A stretch of 28,765 nt of DNA from Burkholderiaceae bacterium. Lineage in GTDB: Bacteria > Pseudomonadota > Gammaproteobacteria > Burkholderiales > Burkholderiaceae. The stretch lies in the NCBI GenBank assembly GCA_947374315.1, contig CANCBK010000017.1, positions 1-28,765 on the forward strand, in the 5' to 3' direction. The notes beneath the pieces are model-generated. The model searched no databases and was not told the origin of the DNA. It was given only the letters and a program-made list of their open reading frames with translations. Shown in pieces: positions 1 to 8,524 of the stretch (positions are counted from its first letter, which is position 1; every line of letters starts with the position of its first letter). The position numbers and the translations under genes are program-made.

Positions 1-1
1 C

Positions 2-421
2 TTTCCTGGTGAAACCGATGAAGACTTTGCAAAATTATTAAAAATGGTTGAAGAGCTGAATTTTGATAATAGCTTTTGCTTTATCTTTAGTGCGCGCCCT
101 GGAACGCCTGCAGCCAACTTAAGTGATGACACTCCGTATGAAGTCAAACTGAAAAGACTGCAAACCTTGCTTGCCCTTGTCGAATCACAGGCAACTCACA
201 TTAGTCAAAAAATGTTAGGGAATACTGAGCGCATTCTAATTGAAGGCTTGGCAAAAGATGGTGTCAACCTTCAGGGTCGTGCCGCCAACAATCGCGTCAT
301 TCACTTTGCCGCACCGGATGGTGATGTTGAGTCACTCATTGGACAAATGGTAGACATTCATATTACCGAAGTTCTCAACTACACCCTCAGAGGCGAACTC
401 GTTCACGCTCATGCCGACTAA
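2..421 (+). CDS. miaB: tRNA-2-methylthio-N6-dimethylallyladenosine synthase MiaB (C-terminal part)
   Basis: This is the 3' end of a gene that begins before the window; the open frame runs from base 2 (FPGETDEDF) to the TAA at 419-421. MiaB is a radical-SAM methylthiotransferase that modifies i6A37 of tRNAs reading UNN codons. FPGETDEDF and the following FIFSARPGTPAA match the end of the radical-SAM domain of this family. The last 65 or so residues, from KMLGNTERILIEG to NYTLRGELV, form the RNA-binding TRAM domain. The catalytic CxxxCxxC cluster lies outside the window. The stop codon lies inside the start of ybeY, so the two are probably translationally coupled. The related RimO is less likely because of the ybeY-corC-lnt context. 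Confidence is high. Confidence 0.93.
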   Translation, partial: FPGETDEDFAKLLKMVEELNFDNSFCFIFSARPGTPAANLSDDTPYEVKLKRLQTLLALVESQATHISQKMLGNTERILIEGLAKDGVNLQGRAANNRVIHFAAPDGDVESLIGQMVDIHITEVLNYTLRGELVHAHAD

Positions 422-899
422 AACGCCAGCCAAACAAACATTGCCCTCCAAGTTAAATATTGAGATCCAATATGCGAGCCCTGCAATTGAAAATAAGATC
501 AGTGCCATTGCATCGTCCGCACTCGTCAAGAAATGGGTAAAACAAGCTACTGCATACAATGGTTTGATTACATTGCGCTTCGTCAATCAGACTGAAGGTA
601 AAAAATTGAATTTAGCTTTTCGCAATAAAGACAAAGCAACCAATGTATTGACCTTTCCATACGAGCTCACTAAAAAGACCTTGGTTGCGGATATTATTTT
701 TTGCCTTCCCATCATTCAAAAAGAGGCTTCTGAGCAAAACAAGACTGTCAAAGCGCATTTAGCCCACCTGATTATTCATGGTTGCTTGCATGCCCAGGGC
801 TTTGATCATGAGATCGAAAAGGAAGCAAAGAAAATGGAGGATCGAGAAATTAAGCTCCTGAAATCCCTCGGTTTTTCCAACCCTTATATGGCTATTTAA
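411..899 (+). CDS. ybeY: Endoribonuclease YbeY (rRNA maturation factor)
   Basis: 162 residues, the usual size. YbeY is a zinc-dependent single-strand endoribonuclease involved in 16S rRNA 3'-end maturation and late 30S quality control. The zinc site HGCLHAQGFDH gives H123, H127 and H133, and R71 in FRNKDKATNVLTF matches the family's conserved arginine. The family usually has PTNVLSF here, so A for P is a mild change. The ATG at 411 overlaps the end of miaB by 11 bases, leaving no room for the PhoH-like ATPase gene (ybeZ) that sits between miaB and ybeY in E. coli and many relatives. CorC follows after 56 bases. Confidence 0.95.
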   Translation: MPTKTPAKQTLPSKLNIEIQYASPAIENKISAIASSALVKKWVKQATAYNGLITLRFVNQTEGKKLNLAFRNKDKATNVLTFPYELTKKTLVADIIFCLPIIQKEASEQNKTVKAHLAHLIIHGCLHAQGFDHEIEKEAKKMEDREIKLLKSLGFSNPYMAI

Positions 900-921
900 A
901 CTAAGCCCACTAGCTCCTTCA

Positions 922-949
922 TTGAATTTACTTATTTCTACGATATTCT
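922..949 (+). promoter_or_regulatory. Candidate promoter for corC, possibly leaderless
   Basis: TTGAAT at 922-927 is followed after 16 bases by TATTCT at 944-949. Each matches the sigma70 consensus at 4 of 6 positions. The corC ATG begins at 956, seven bases past the -10, about where transcription would start. No Shine-Dalgarno sequence precedes the ATG. This is a visual match only. Confidence 0.3.
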
Positions 950-955
950 TGCTAT

Positions 956-1795
956 ATGCTTGACCCCAAAAAATCCCTTTTAGAGCGCCTAGCTGATTTT
1001 TTAGCGCCACAACCGATTAGCTCTGCTGAGCGCCGTCAAGAGCTGATTGATACCCTGAGAACAGCTCAGACTGAGGGCTTAATTGATGCGGATGCCTTAT
1101 CCATGATTGAGGGCGTCTTTCAAGTGGGTCAATTATGTGCCCGGGATATTTTGGTACCCAGAGCCCAAATTGACTGGATTGATATCAATCTACCGCTCTC
1201 TGAAATTATTAAGAGCGTCATTAAAGCCGCCCATTCTCGCTTTCCAGTGTTTGAAGGTAGCCGGGATAATGTCATCGGCACCCTGTTGGCGAAAGATTTG
1301 TTGCGCCACTCTACCGAAAAAGACTTCCAGGTACGAGACTGGTTGCGTCCTGCAGTATTCATTCCAGAATCCAAACGTTTAAGCGTGTTATTGCGTGACT
1401 TCAAGGACAACCGTAATCATTTAGCCATCGTGGTCGATGAATATAGTGGTGTCGCTGGAATTATTACGATTGAAGATGTTCTCGAGCAAATTGTTGGGGA
1501 TATTGAAGATGAGCACGATATTGATGAAGAAGCGGATAACCTGATCTCTCTAGCTAATGGCGATATTCGAGTCAAAGGTATTACTGAGCTGGAGCAATTT
1601 AACGAAGCTTTAGGCACCCAATTTGATGTCGAAGGAATTGAAACTGTTGCCGGCCTCGTGATTCAACACCTAGGCCGAGTACCCAAAATCGGTGAGCTTA
1701 TTGAAATCGGTGGGATTGAGTTTGAGGTGCAACGTGCCGACCCAAGACAGATTCATATTTTGCTTGCGCGACAACTCCCTAAAACGCCTGACTGA
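956..1795 (+). CDS. corC: CBS-domain protein CorC/YbeX (HlyC/CorC family)
   Basis: 279 residues with no membrane segment, as in the short YbeX/CorC branch of the HlyC/CorC family. Two CBS domains span roughly residues 66-120 (ARDILVPRAQ) and 130-185 (IVVDEYSGVAGIITIEDVLE), and a transporter-associated CorC_HlyC domain fills about 200-275. Older work linked CorC to magnesium and cobalt efflux; E. coli YbeX has also been tied to ribosome metabolism, which suits the ybeY neighbour. The exact function here is inferred. The start is ATG without a visible ribosome-binding site. The lnt start follows 8 bases after the stop. Confidence 0.92.
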   Translation: MLDPKKSLLERLADFLAPQPISSAERRQELIDTLRTAQTEGLIDADALSMIEGVFQVGQLCARDILVPRAQIDWIDINLPLSEIIKSVIKAAHSRFPVFEGSRDNVIGTLLAKDLLRHSTEKDFQVRDWLRPAVFIPESKRLSVLLRDFKDNRNHLAIVVDEYSGVAGIITIEDVLEQIVGDIEDEHDIDEEADNLISLANGDIRVKGITELEQFNEALGTQFDVEGIETVAGLVIQHLGRVPKIGELIEIGGIEFEVQRADPRQIHILLARQLPKTPD

Positions 1796-1803
1796 GAATT
1801 GCT

Positions 1804-3333
1804 TTGACCAATCGGCAAACGCCAAAGCATCACCAGGGCATTGGATTGTTGGCATTGTTTGCTCTGGGAGCGCTGCTGGCTGGTGCAGCTGAGCTGCCGT
1901 ATGGCGGCTGGTTTCAGCTACCCATTCTGAGCGCAGTGTGGTGGCAAATGAGTCAACGACAGTCTGGCTCCATTCAAAAGAATTTTCTACTAGGACTATC
2001 TTTTGGTCTAGGCTACTTTGCCCTCGGCCTCTGGTGGATCTATATTAGCCTGCATGACATCGGCGGAATGCACTCCGTAATCTCTTGCTTGGCAGTATTT
2101 TTATTGGCAACAGGGATGGCTTTGTTTTTTTCAAGCGCCTGCCTCCCTCTCTACCTCCCCACACGAACACGAACACGCCTGACGGGCCTAGTATTGGCAG
2201 CATGCTGGGTACTCATTGAATATTTGCGCAGCGTGGTTTTCACTGGTTTCCCATGGATGGGCTTTGCTGAGGCTCAATTTAACGGGCCCTTTGCGCCAAT
2301 CGCCCCTTTCTTTGGGGGTCTTGCCTGCACATTTTTAGTGGTGTGGATTTCTTGGGAAATATCTCAACTAAAGAAAACCATACTCTTCAGCAGTATTTGC
2401 ATCGTTTCTGCGATGACTCTTTCACAGCTCGCCAGCGTTTGGACTTTCACCAAGCCGATTGGCGAGCCTTTGAGTGTTCGTTTAATTCAAGGGAATTTTG
2501 AGCAAAGTCTCAAATTCAATCCTCAAGCCATTCAAGAGCAATTTATTTTTTATACCGCCGCGATTCAAAGTCAGCCGGCAGACCTCATCATTACTCCAGA
2601 GACGGCCTATTCTTGGCCTCAAAGCAATCTTCCATCCGGGCTGCTGCAATCCTTACAGTATTTTTCTACGGCTAGCGCAAGCAATCTTTTGCTCGGCGTG
2701 ATCGGCGAAACATCAAATGCCCCAGAAACTAAATACACTAATCGCGCCCTGGGACTTTCTCCCAACGCGCCAATCTACGAATATGACAAATCACACTTAG
2801 TGCCCTTTGGAGAATTTATTCCCCCAGGCTTTCATTGGTTTGTGAGCGCTTTTCATGTACCAATGAGTGATTTTGCTCGCGGGCAAGTAGATCAACCCCC
2901 GTTTAGCATTACGCGTTCTGGTAAAGAAACCATCCATGCCGCCATCACCATTTGTTATGAGGATGTCTTTGGCGGGGAGTTGGCCTCTCGTATTCGTAAC
3001 AGTAGCAAGCCAGTGAATGTCCTTGTGAACATGACCAATCTAGCCTGGTTTGGGGATTCTCAGGCACCAGCCCAGCAATTAAGGCTCTCGCAATTGCGCT
3101 CGCTAGAAACCGGCCTCCCTGCGCTACGAGCAACCAACACCGGGATCACAGCAGTTTTAGGGCCAAATGGCAAAGTCTTGTCTGAATTACCTAAATTTAC
3201 CCAAGAGACTTTAAGCTACAAGATTCAAGCCTATTCTGGCAGAACCCCTTATGTCATTTGGGGTAATGCCCCCATTTTGAGTCTTTCGTGCCTCCTGCTC
3301 ATTCTGGGTTGGATTCGGAAAAAACGGATTTAA
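1804..3333 (+). CDS. lnt: Apolipoprotein N-acyltransferase
   Basis: 509 residues. Lnt is an inner-membrane enzyme that adds the third acyl chain to the N-terminal cysteine of lipoproteins, using phospholipid as donor. Hydrophobic segments fill residues 12-210; the nitrilase-like periplasmic domain follows, and a last membrane helix lies near the C-terminus (LSLSCLLLILGW). The catalytic triad is visible: E266 in ITPETAYS, K329 in YEYDKSHLVPFGEF and C384 in ITICYEDVFGGE. The start is TTG, because the first in-frame ATG is about 48 codons further on and would remove the first helix; a weak GAGAA precedes it. It is probably co-transcribed with corC. Confidence 0.95.
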   Translation: MTNRQTPKHHQGIGLLALFALGALLAGAAELPYGGWFQLPILSAVWWQMSQRQSGSIQKNFLLGLSFGLGYFALGLWWIYISLHDIGGMHSVISCLAVFLLATGMALFFSSACLPLYLPTRTRTRLTGLVLAACWVLIEYLRSVVFTGFPWMGFAEAQFNGPFAPIAPFFGGLACTFLVVWISWEISQLKKTILFSSICIVSAMTLSQLASVWTFTKPIGEPLSVRLIQGNFEQSLKFNPQAIQEQFIFYTAAIQSQPADLIITPETAYSWPQSNLPSGLLQSLQYFSTASASNLLLGVIGETSNAPETKYTNRALGLSPNAPIYEYDKSHLVPFGEFIPPGFHWFVSAFHVPMSDFARGQVDQPPFSITRSGKETIHAAITICYEDVFGGELASRIRNSSKPVNVLVNMTNLAWFGDSQAPAQQLRLSQLRSLETGLPALRATNTGITAVLGPNGKVLSELPKFTQETLSYKIQAYSGRTPYVIWGNAPILSLSCLLLILGWIRKKRI

Positions 3334-3393
3334 TACTTATTTCATGGTTCGCTCGCTTAGCCATGTAAAATCAAAGGCTTAGCCAGGTTAATC

Positions 3394-4278
3394 ATGCTTA
3401 CTTTTCAGCAAATCATTCTCAAACTCCAAGATTACTGGGACCAACAAGGTTGTGCCCTATTGCAACCTATTGACCTTGAGGTCGGTGCCGGTACATCTCA
3501 TACAGCCACATTCTTGAGGGCCATCGGTCCCGAGCCTTGGAAAGCCGCGTACGTGCAGCCTTCGCGCAGACCAAAGGATGGCCGCTACGGAGAAAATCCA
3601 AATCGACTTCAACATTACTACCAGTACCAGGTGGTATTGAAGCCAGCGCCTGAAAATATTCTTGAGCTCTATTTAGGATCGCTTGCCGCTTTAGGGTTAG
3701 ATCTCCAAAAGAATGATGTGCGCTTCGTCGAAGATGACTGGGAAAACCCCACTTTGGGCGCTTGGGGTCTTGGCTGGGAAGTGTGGCTCAATGGCATGGA
3801 AGTGACGCAGTTCACTTATTTCCAGCAAGTAGGTGGGATCGACTGCAAACCCGTTTTAGGTGAAATTACTTACGGCATCGAGCGTTTAGCGATGTACATC
3901 CAAAATTGCTCTAATGTCTACGATCTCGTCTGGGCGGATGGCATTTCTTATGGTGATGTGTACCACCAAAATGAGGTGGAGCAATCATGCTACAACTTTG
4001 AGCATTCCAACGCTGACCTCCTGTTTGCCAACTTCAGTAACTACGAAAGCGAAGCAAAGCGCCTGATGGAAGTTCCTTTAGCCTTACCCGCCTACGAAAT
4101 GGTGCTCAAGGCCGGACATACCTTTAACCTGCTAGATGCCCGCGGCGCTATCTCGGTTACTGAGCGTGCAGCCTATATCGGACGCATCCGCCACCTTTCT
4201 CGTGCAGTAGCGCAGGCTTATTTCGAGTCTAGAGAAAAGCTGGGATTCCCAATGTGCCAACGCCAATCCAAAGCATAA
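3394..4278 (+). CDS. glyQ: Glycine--tRNA ligase alpha subunit
   Basis: 294 residues, full length. This is the alpha chain of the bacterial alpha2beta2 glycyl-tRNA synthetase, which carries the class II catalytic core forming glycyl-adenylate. Hallmarks are [14 protein letters not shown], a segment containing [20 protein letters not shown], the catalytic region [18 protein letters not shown], and [14 protein letters not shown] near the end. A weak AGG precedes the ATG. The 60-base gap before it holds a TAAAAT hexamer (3366-3371) as a possible -10, and a 9-base direct repeat GCTTAGCCA at 3355 and 3377. glyS follows after 16 bases. Confidence 0.98.
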   Translation: MLTFQQIILKLQDYWDQQGCALLQPIDLEVGAGTSHTATFLRAIGPEPWKAAYVQPSRRPKDGRYGENPNRLQHYYQYQVVLKPAPENILELYLGSLAALGLDLQKNDVRFVEDDWENPTLGAWGLGWEVWLNGMEVTQFTYFQQVGGIDCKPVLGEITYGIERLAMYIQNCSNVYDLVWADGISYGDVYHQNEVEQSCYNFEHSNADLLFANFSNYESEAKRLMEVPLALPAYEMVLKAGHTFNLLDARGAISVTERAAYIGRIRHLSRAVAQAYFESREKLGFPMCQRQSKA

Positions 4279-4294
4279 GCAACGCAATCTAATT

Positions 4295-6433
4295 ATGAGC
4301 ACATCGAATGCCCTCTCTCAATCAGAAAATCTCTTGATTGAAGTATTTACCGAAGAACTCCCCCCAAAATCATTGCGTCGTTTAGGCGAATCCTTTAAAG
4401 ATGGCATTTGCGCCACACTCAAATCAGCAGGCCTTCTGAGCGAGAATTCGGTTGCAACTGGCTATGCCACACCGCGACGCCTCGCCGTTCAGATCACCCA
4501 TGTATTGAGCCAAGCGCTTGACTACCCAGTTCGCGAGAAATTACTCCCAACTAGCATTGCCTTTGATGTTGATGGGAAACCCACTGCGCCCTTGCAAAAG
4601 AAATTGGCCTCCTTGGGCTACGCAGATATCGATATCGCAACGCTAGAGAAATCTGGCGAAGGTAAGAACGAAGCGCTCTACCTCAATGTGGTTGCTAAGG
4701 GTGCCGCATTAGAGAAAACTGCCCAGCAAGCGCTTGAACACACTTTAAGCAAACTCCCAATCGCCAAAATGATGCACTATCAAGTGCTACAAAAAAATGG
4801 TGAACTGGCAGATGTTGAATTTGCCCGCCCAGCACATCGCATTATTGCCTTGCACGGTAAGCAAACTCTCAATATCAGCGCACTGGGTATTGACGCAGGC
4901 AATCAAACCGAAGGGCATCGCTTTCTTACATCCGGCGTAGTCACCATTGCTTCAGCAGATCAGTATGAGAATGATCTCACCACAAAGGCAAAAGTGTTGC
5001 CCAGCTTTAACAAGCGTCGCGAATTGATTGAGGCTGCACTCCTAAAGGCAGCTGGTAGTGACTTAGTACTAATGCCAGAGAGTCTGCTGGACGAAGTCAC
5101 AGCATTAGTAGAGTGGCCAGCAATTTATGAGTGCCATTTTGATCAAGAGTTCTTGGAGGTACCACAAGAATGTTTGATTCTGACAATGCAGACCAATCAG
5201 AAGTATTTTGCGTTGACCGACAAACAAGGTAAATTGCGCAATCGCTTCTTAATTGTCTCCAATATTGAAACCGATCAACCAGAAGCCATTATTTCCGGCA
5301 ATGAGCGTGTGGTTCGTCCACGCTTATCCGACGCACGCTTCTTCTTCCAACAAGATCAAAAGCGTCCATTGGCATCTCGCGTTGCTGACCTTGAAAAAGT
5401 GGTTTATCACAACCAACTCGGCAATCAACTAGACCGTACCCAGCGTGTGCAAGCGATTGCGATTGGCATTGCTAAGACCCTTTCTGCCGACGAAACATTA
5501 GCCAGTCGCGCTGCTGAAATTGCTAAAACTGATTTGCTAACGGACATGGTTGGCGAGTTTCCGGAACTCCAGGGCATCATGGGTCGCTACTACGCAACGC
5601 ATGATGGCGAAAATGCAGAAGTAGCATCGGCTTGTAGCGAGCATTACATGCCCCGCTTTGCAGGGGACGCTTTGCCGCAAACTCAAACTGGCACAATCCT
5701 TGCGATTGCCGATAAGCTCGAGACCCTAGTAGGCATTTGGGGTGTTGGTCTTGCGCCCACTGGCGACAAAGACCCATACGCCTTACGACGTCATGCCTTA
5801 GGAATTTGTCGCCTCTTGCTAGAGAAGAATCTCAGCTTGAATCTACCCGATTTAATCGAGTTAGCTCGCAAGCAATTTCCACAAAAAGAGGTTCAAGAAA
5901 AAGCCAAAGGCGAGGATATCTACGCCTTCATCATTGACCGTCTCCGCGCTTATTTGCGCGATCAAGCGGTGGCAGGCAAGCCCTTTACCACCGAAGAGAT
6001 TGATGCGGTATTAAGTCAGTCCCCCACACATCTCAACGATTTAATTGATCGTTTGACTGCCTTACGTGAATTTAATGCCCTAGCAGAAGCTGCACAGTTG
6101 GCTGCTGCCAATAAGCGCATTAGTAACATCCTGAAAAAGAATGTGACCGCTATTCCAGTGGCTTGCTCGACCAAGCTCTTGCAAGCTCCAGCTGAAATTG
6201 CACTGCATCAGGCACTGGAAAGCATCACCCCTACGCTCACATCCGCATATGAGCAACGTCAGTTTGTAGAACTTTTAAGGGCCCTGGTAGCTCTAAGCGG
6301 GCCAATTGACCAATTCTTTGCCGATGTCATGGTCATGGACCCCAATCCAGAGTTACGCGATAACCGCCTAGCCCTCCTGCAACAACTTCACCAGAAAATG
6401 AATCTCATTGCCGACCTCGGCAAATTAGCATGA
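4295..6433 (+). CDS. glyS: Glycine--tRNA ligase beta subunit
   Basis: 712 residues, about the usual length. This chain binds tRNA(Gly) and is needed for charging. It opens with the family signature LLIEVFTEELPPKSLRRL. The central part contains FLIVSNIE and VVRPRLSDARFFFQQD, then an HD-like region (LLTDMVGEFPELQGIMGRYYA; GDKDPYALRRHALGICRLL). The C-terminal third is an all-helical anticodon-binding DALR-like domain. It pairs with glyQ just upstream. Its stop overlaps the gmhB start by four bases (ATGA), so the operon continues downstream. No Shine-Dalgarno sequence is visible before the ATG. Confidence 0.98.
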   Translation: MSTSNALSQSENLLIEVFTEELPPKSLRRLGESFKDGICATLKSAGLLSENSVATGYATPRRLAVQITHVLSQALDYPVREKLLPTSIAFDVDGKPTAPLQKKLASLGYADIDIATLEKSGEGKNEALYLNVVAKGAALEKTAQQALEHTLSKLPIAKMMHYQVLQKNGELADVEFARPAHRIIALHGKQTLNISALGIDAGNQTEGHRFLTSGVVTIASADQYENDLTTKAKVLPSFNKRRELIEAALLKAAGSDLVLMPESLLDEVTALVEWPAIYECHFDQEFLEVPQECLILTMQTNQKYFALTDKQGKLRNRFLIVSNIETDQPEAIISGNERVVRPRLSDARFFFQQDQKRPLASRVADLEKVVYHNQLGNQLDRTQRVQAIAIGIAKTLSADETLASRAAEIAKTDLLTDMVGEFPELQGIMGRYYATHDGENAEVASACSEHYMPRFAGDALPQTQTGTILAIADKLETLVGIWGVGLAPTGDKDPYALRRHALGICRLLLEKNLSLNLPDLIELARKQFPQKEVQEKAKGEDIYAFIIDRLRAYLRDQAVAGKPFTTEEIDAVLSQSPTHLNDLIDRLTALREFNALAEAAQLAAANKRISNILKKNVTAIPVACSTKLLQAPAEIALHQALESITPTLTSAYEQRQFVELLRALVALSGPIDQFFADVMVMDPNPELRDNRLALLQQLHQKMNLIADLGKLA

Positions 6434-7002
6434 GCATCAGCTCTTCTAAACTGATTATTCTCGATCGCGATGGCGTGATCAATGAAGATCGAGATGATTA
6501 CGTGAAGTCGAGCGATGAATGGATTCCACTGCCGGGAAGTTTGGAAGCCATAGCGCTACTCAACCAAGCGGGCTACCAAATTGCAGTGGCGACCAATCAA
6601 TCTGGATTGGCGCGCGGGTATTTCAATATCAACGATCTGCATGCAATGCATAGCAAGATGGATAAATTACTCAAGCCTTTGGGCGGTCATATCGATAGCA
6701 TTTTCTTTTGTCCGCACACGGATGCTCATGCCTGTGATTGTCGTAAGCCACTACCAGGGCTGATGAAAGAAATTGCCCTGCGGTATAAAAAAAATCAGAA
6801 CAACCCTCCTTTATTGGGCGTACCAATCGTAGGTGACTCATTACGTGATTTGCAGGCAGGGATTGCCCTGGGCGCAAGCCCTCATTTAGTATTGACTGGC
6901 AAAGGCAGAAAAACCTTAGAAAAAGGCAGCCTGCCAGAGGGCACGCAAATTCACGCAGACTTGATGGCTTTTGCTAACGCACTCCTCCAAGATAAGGTTT
7001 AA
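6430..7002 (+). CDS. gmhB: D-glycero-beta-D-manno-heptose 1,7-bisphosphate 7-phosphatase
   Basis: 190 residues of the HAD superfamily. GmhB removes the 7-phosphate of heptose bisphosphate on the path to ADP-heptose for LPS inner core. Catalytic D12 and D14 lie in ILDRDGVINED, and the last HAD motif is VGDSLRD (D136, D140). The zinc loop typical of GmhB is present: C94 and H96 in CPHTDAH, with C102 and C104 in CDCRKP. That loop argues against a generic HAD phosphatase such as MupP. It overlaps glyS by ATGA, and plsC starts 6 bases after its stop. Confidence 0.93.
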   Translation: MSISSSKLIILDRDGVINEDRDDYVKSSDEWIPLPGSLEAIALLNQAGYQIAVATNQSGLARGYFNINDLHAMHSKMDKLLKPLGGHIDSIFFCPHTDAHACDCRKPLPGLMKEIALRYKKNQNNPPLLGVPIVGDSLRDLQAGIALGASPHLVLTGKGRKTLEKGSLPEGTQIHADLMAFANALLQDKV

Positions 7003-7008
7003 GCAAAA

Positions 7009-7743
7009 ATGACTTTTATCCGCTCCACTCTTTTCGCCCTCTTTTTGCTGGTATTTACTCCCATTTGGTCGGTGCTATGCATTTTGGTTTTTCCATTCTT
7101 AAACCCTGAGAATCGCTATCGCTTTATCGGTTTCTGGAATAAGGTGGTGATCTGGATATTGCAACCGCTCTGCGGAATTCATTATGAAATTCGTGGCATG
7201 GAAAACATGATGGCCGTATTAGATCAACCGGTTGTTGTCCTCAGCAAACACCAATCCGCTTACGAAACCATCGCTTATATCGCCCTACTTCCTAAACAGC
7301 TCTGCTTTGTCTTTAAGCGAGAATTACTTTGGATCCCCTTCTTTGGATGGGCATTAGGCCTTCTCAAGATGATTCACATCAATCGGAATAGTAAAGAAAC
7401 TGCTGCACTCTCCGTAGTTGGCCAAGGACGCAAGCGCCTAAGTGAAGGCAAGTGGATTTTGCTGTTTCCAGAAGGCACTAGAACGCCCACGGGATCATAC
7501 AAGCCCTATAGCAAAGGTGGCGCAAGACTTGCAAGCGCGACTGAAGCGCTAGTTATCCCGATCGCACACAATGCTGGTCGATGCTGGCCAAAGAACAGCT
7601 TTCTGAAACAGCCTGGGACAGTAATTTTTTCAATCGGCCCTGCCATTGCGTCCGCCGGTAAAACGGGCGGTCAACTCCATCAAGAAGTGGAAAAATGGAT
7701 TGAAGCAGAAATGCGGGTCATTGACCCCGATGCGTATAAATAA
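7009..7743 (+). CDS. plsC: 1-acyl-sn-glycerol-3-phosphate acyltransferase
   Basis: 244 residues. PlsC-type enzymes acylate lysophosphatidic acid at the inner membrane to give phosphatidic acid. An N-terminal hydrophobic segment covers about residues 7-30. The acyltransferase motifs are KHQSAYET (H81, with E86 in place of the usual D of HX4D) and FPEGTRTP (153-160). The HX4E form is a recognised family variant and not a sign of loss. The position after gmhB suits an envelope operon, but the exact acyl acceptor cannot be read from sequence. The stop lies one base from the stop of convergent rsmA. Confidence 0.9.
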   Translation: MTFIRSTLFALFLLVFTPIWSVLCILVFPFLNPENRYRFIGFWNKVVIWILQPLCGIHYEIRGMENMMAVLDQPVVVLSKHQSAYETIAYIALLPKQLCFVFKRELLWIPFFGWALGLLKMIHINRNSKETAALSVVGQGRKRLSEGKWILLFPEGTRTPTGSYKPYSKGGARLASATEALVIPIAHNAGRCWPKNSFLKQPGTVIFSIGPAIASAGKTGGQLHQEVEKWIEAEMRVIDPDAYK

Positions 7744-7750
7744 TTTATAC
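7734..7750. repeat. Inverted repeat spanning the stop codons of plsC and rsmA
   Basis: GTATAAA and TTTATAC are perfect 7-base arms around a TAA, which is the plsC stop. The right arm contains the rsmA stop on the other strand. The stem is almost all A/T and has no U-tract, so it would be a weak terminator at best. Confidence 0.4.
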
Positions 7751-8524
7751 CGTTAAAGTTTTAGCCCACTCAATATAACGCTCTACCGGAATATCTTGAG
7801 CGCGGGCTTTTAGCTCTGTCTCTGATAGAGCAAGTCGATCTAAAAATACTGATAAGTTGGTGCGCAACATTTTTCTTCTTTGAGAGAAAGCTGCAGCCAC
7901 TACCTTCTCTAGAGCGCGCCACTGCGCAGTATTTAAGCTGAAATCTCTTCTTGGAATCATCCGTACTACTGCTGAATTGACTTTAGGCTGTGGATCAAAT
8001 GCCTCAGGAGGCACCTCTAGAACCATCTCCATGTCATAACGCGCTTGCAACATCACGGATAGCCTACTGAACTCTGAACCACCAGCCTTAGATACCATCC
8101 GCTCAACCACCTCAGCCTGCAGCATAAATACTTGCTCATCAATGAGATGGGCAGCAGAAACTAAATGAAAGAGTAATGGTGAAGAGATGTTGTAAGGCAG
8201 GTTACCGACTACCTTACATAAACCACTATTGGCTGGACGCGCCTTTGCCCACTCCAAAAAATCAAATTTCAGTGCATCACCTTCAATCACATTAAGGCCA
8301 GAAAGATTTTGCTCTTTCCAGTAGGCCACCAAATCCCGATCAATCTCGAGAAGATCTAAATGATCTAGATTACCCACCAAAGGTCTCGTGAGTGCGCCCA
8401 GGCCAGGCCCAATTTCAATCACGTGCATATTTTCACTAGGATTGATTACGGCAACAATGGAATAAATCACCCCAGAGTCTTGTAGAAAGTTTTGACCAAA
8501 ACGTTTACGGGCGAGATGCTTCAT
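7745..8524 (-). CDS. rsmA: 16S rRNA dimethyladenosine transferase RsmA (KsgA)
   Basis: 259 residues. RsmA dimethylates A1518 and A1519 near the 3' end of 16S rRNA, a late checkpoint of 30S assembly. The N-terminus HLARKRFGQNFLQD is the family signature. The SAM-binding motif is EIGPGLGALT (37-46), and the catalytic NLPY is at 108-111. The helical RNA-binding region at the end includes FSQRRKMLRTNL. Its ATG overlaps the pdxA stop by four bases. The order lptD-surA-pdxA-rsmA matches E. coli, but apaG-apaH do not follow. Confidence 0.97.
   Translation of the reverse strand: MKHLARKRFGQNFLQDSGVIYSIVAVINPSENMHVIEIGPGLGALTRPLVGNLDHLDLLEIDRDLVAYWKEQNLSGLNVIEGDALKFDFLEWAKARPANSGLCKVVGNLPYNISSPLLFHLVSAAHLIDEQVFMLQAEVVERMVSKAGGSEFSRLSVMLQARYDMEMVLEVPPEAFDPQPKVNSAVVRMIPRRDFSLNTAQWRALEKVVAAAFSQRRKMLRTNLSVFLDRLALSETELKARAQDIPVERYIEWAKTLTV

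Noticed and set aside
6430..7002. GmhB-like HAD protein acting as the missing MurNAc-6-phosphate phosphatase
   Set aside because: The zinc-binding C-x-H...C-x-C loop is typical of GmhB and absent from MupP-type phosphatases.
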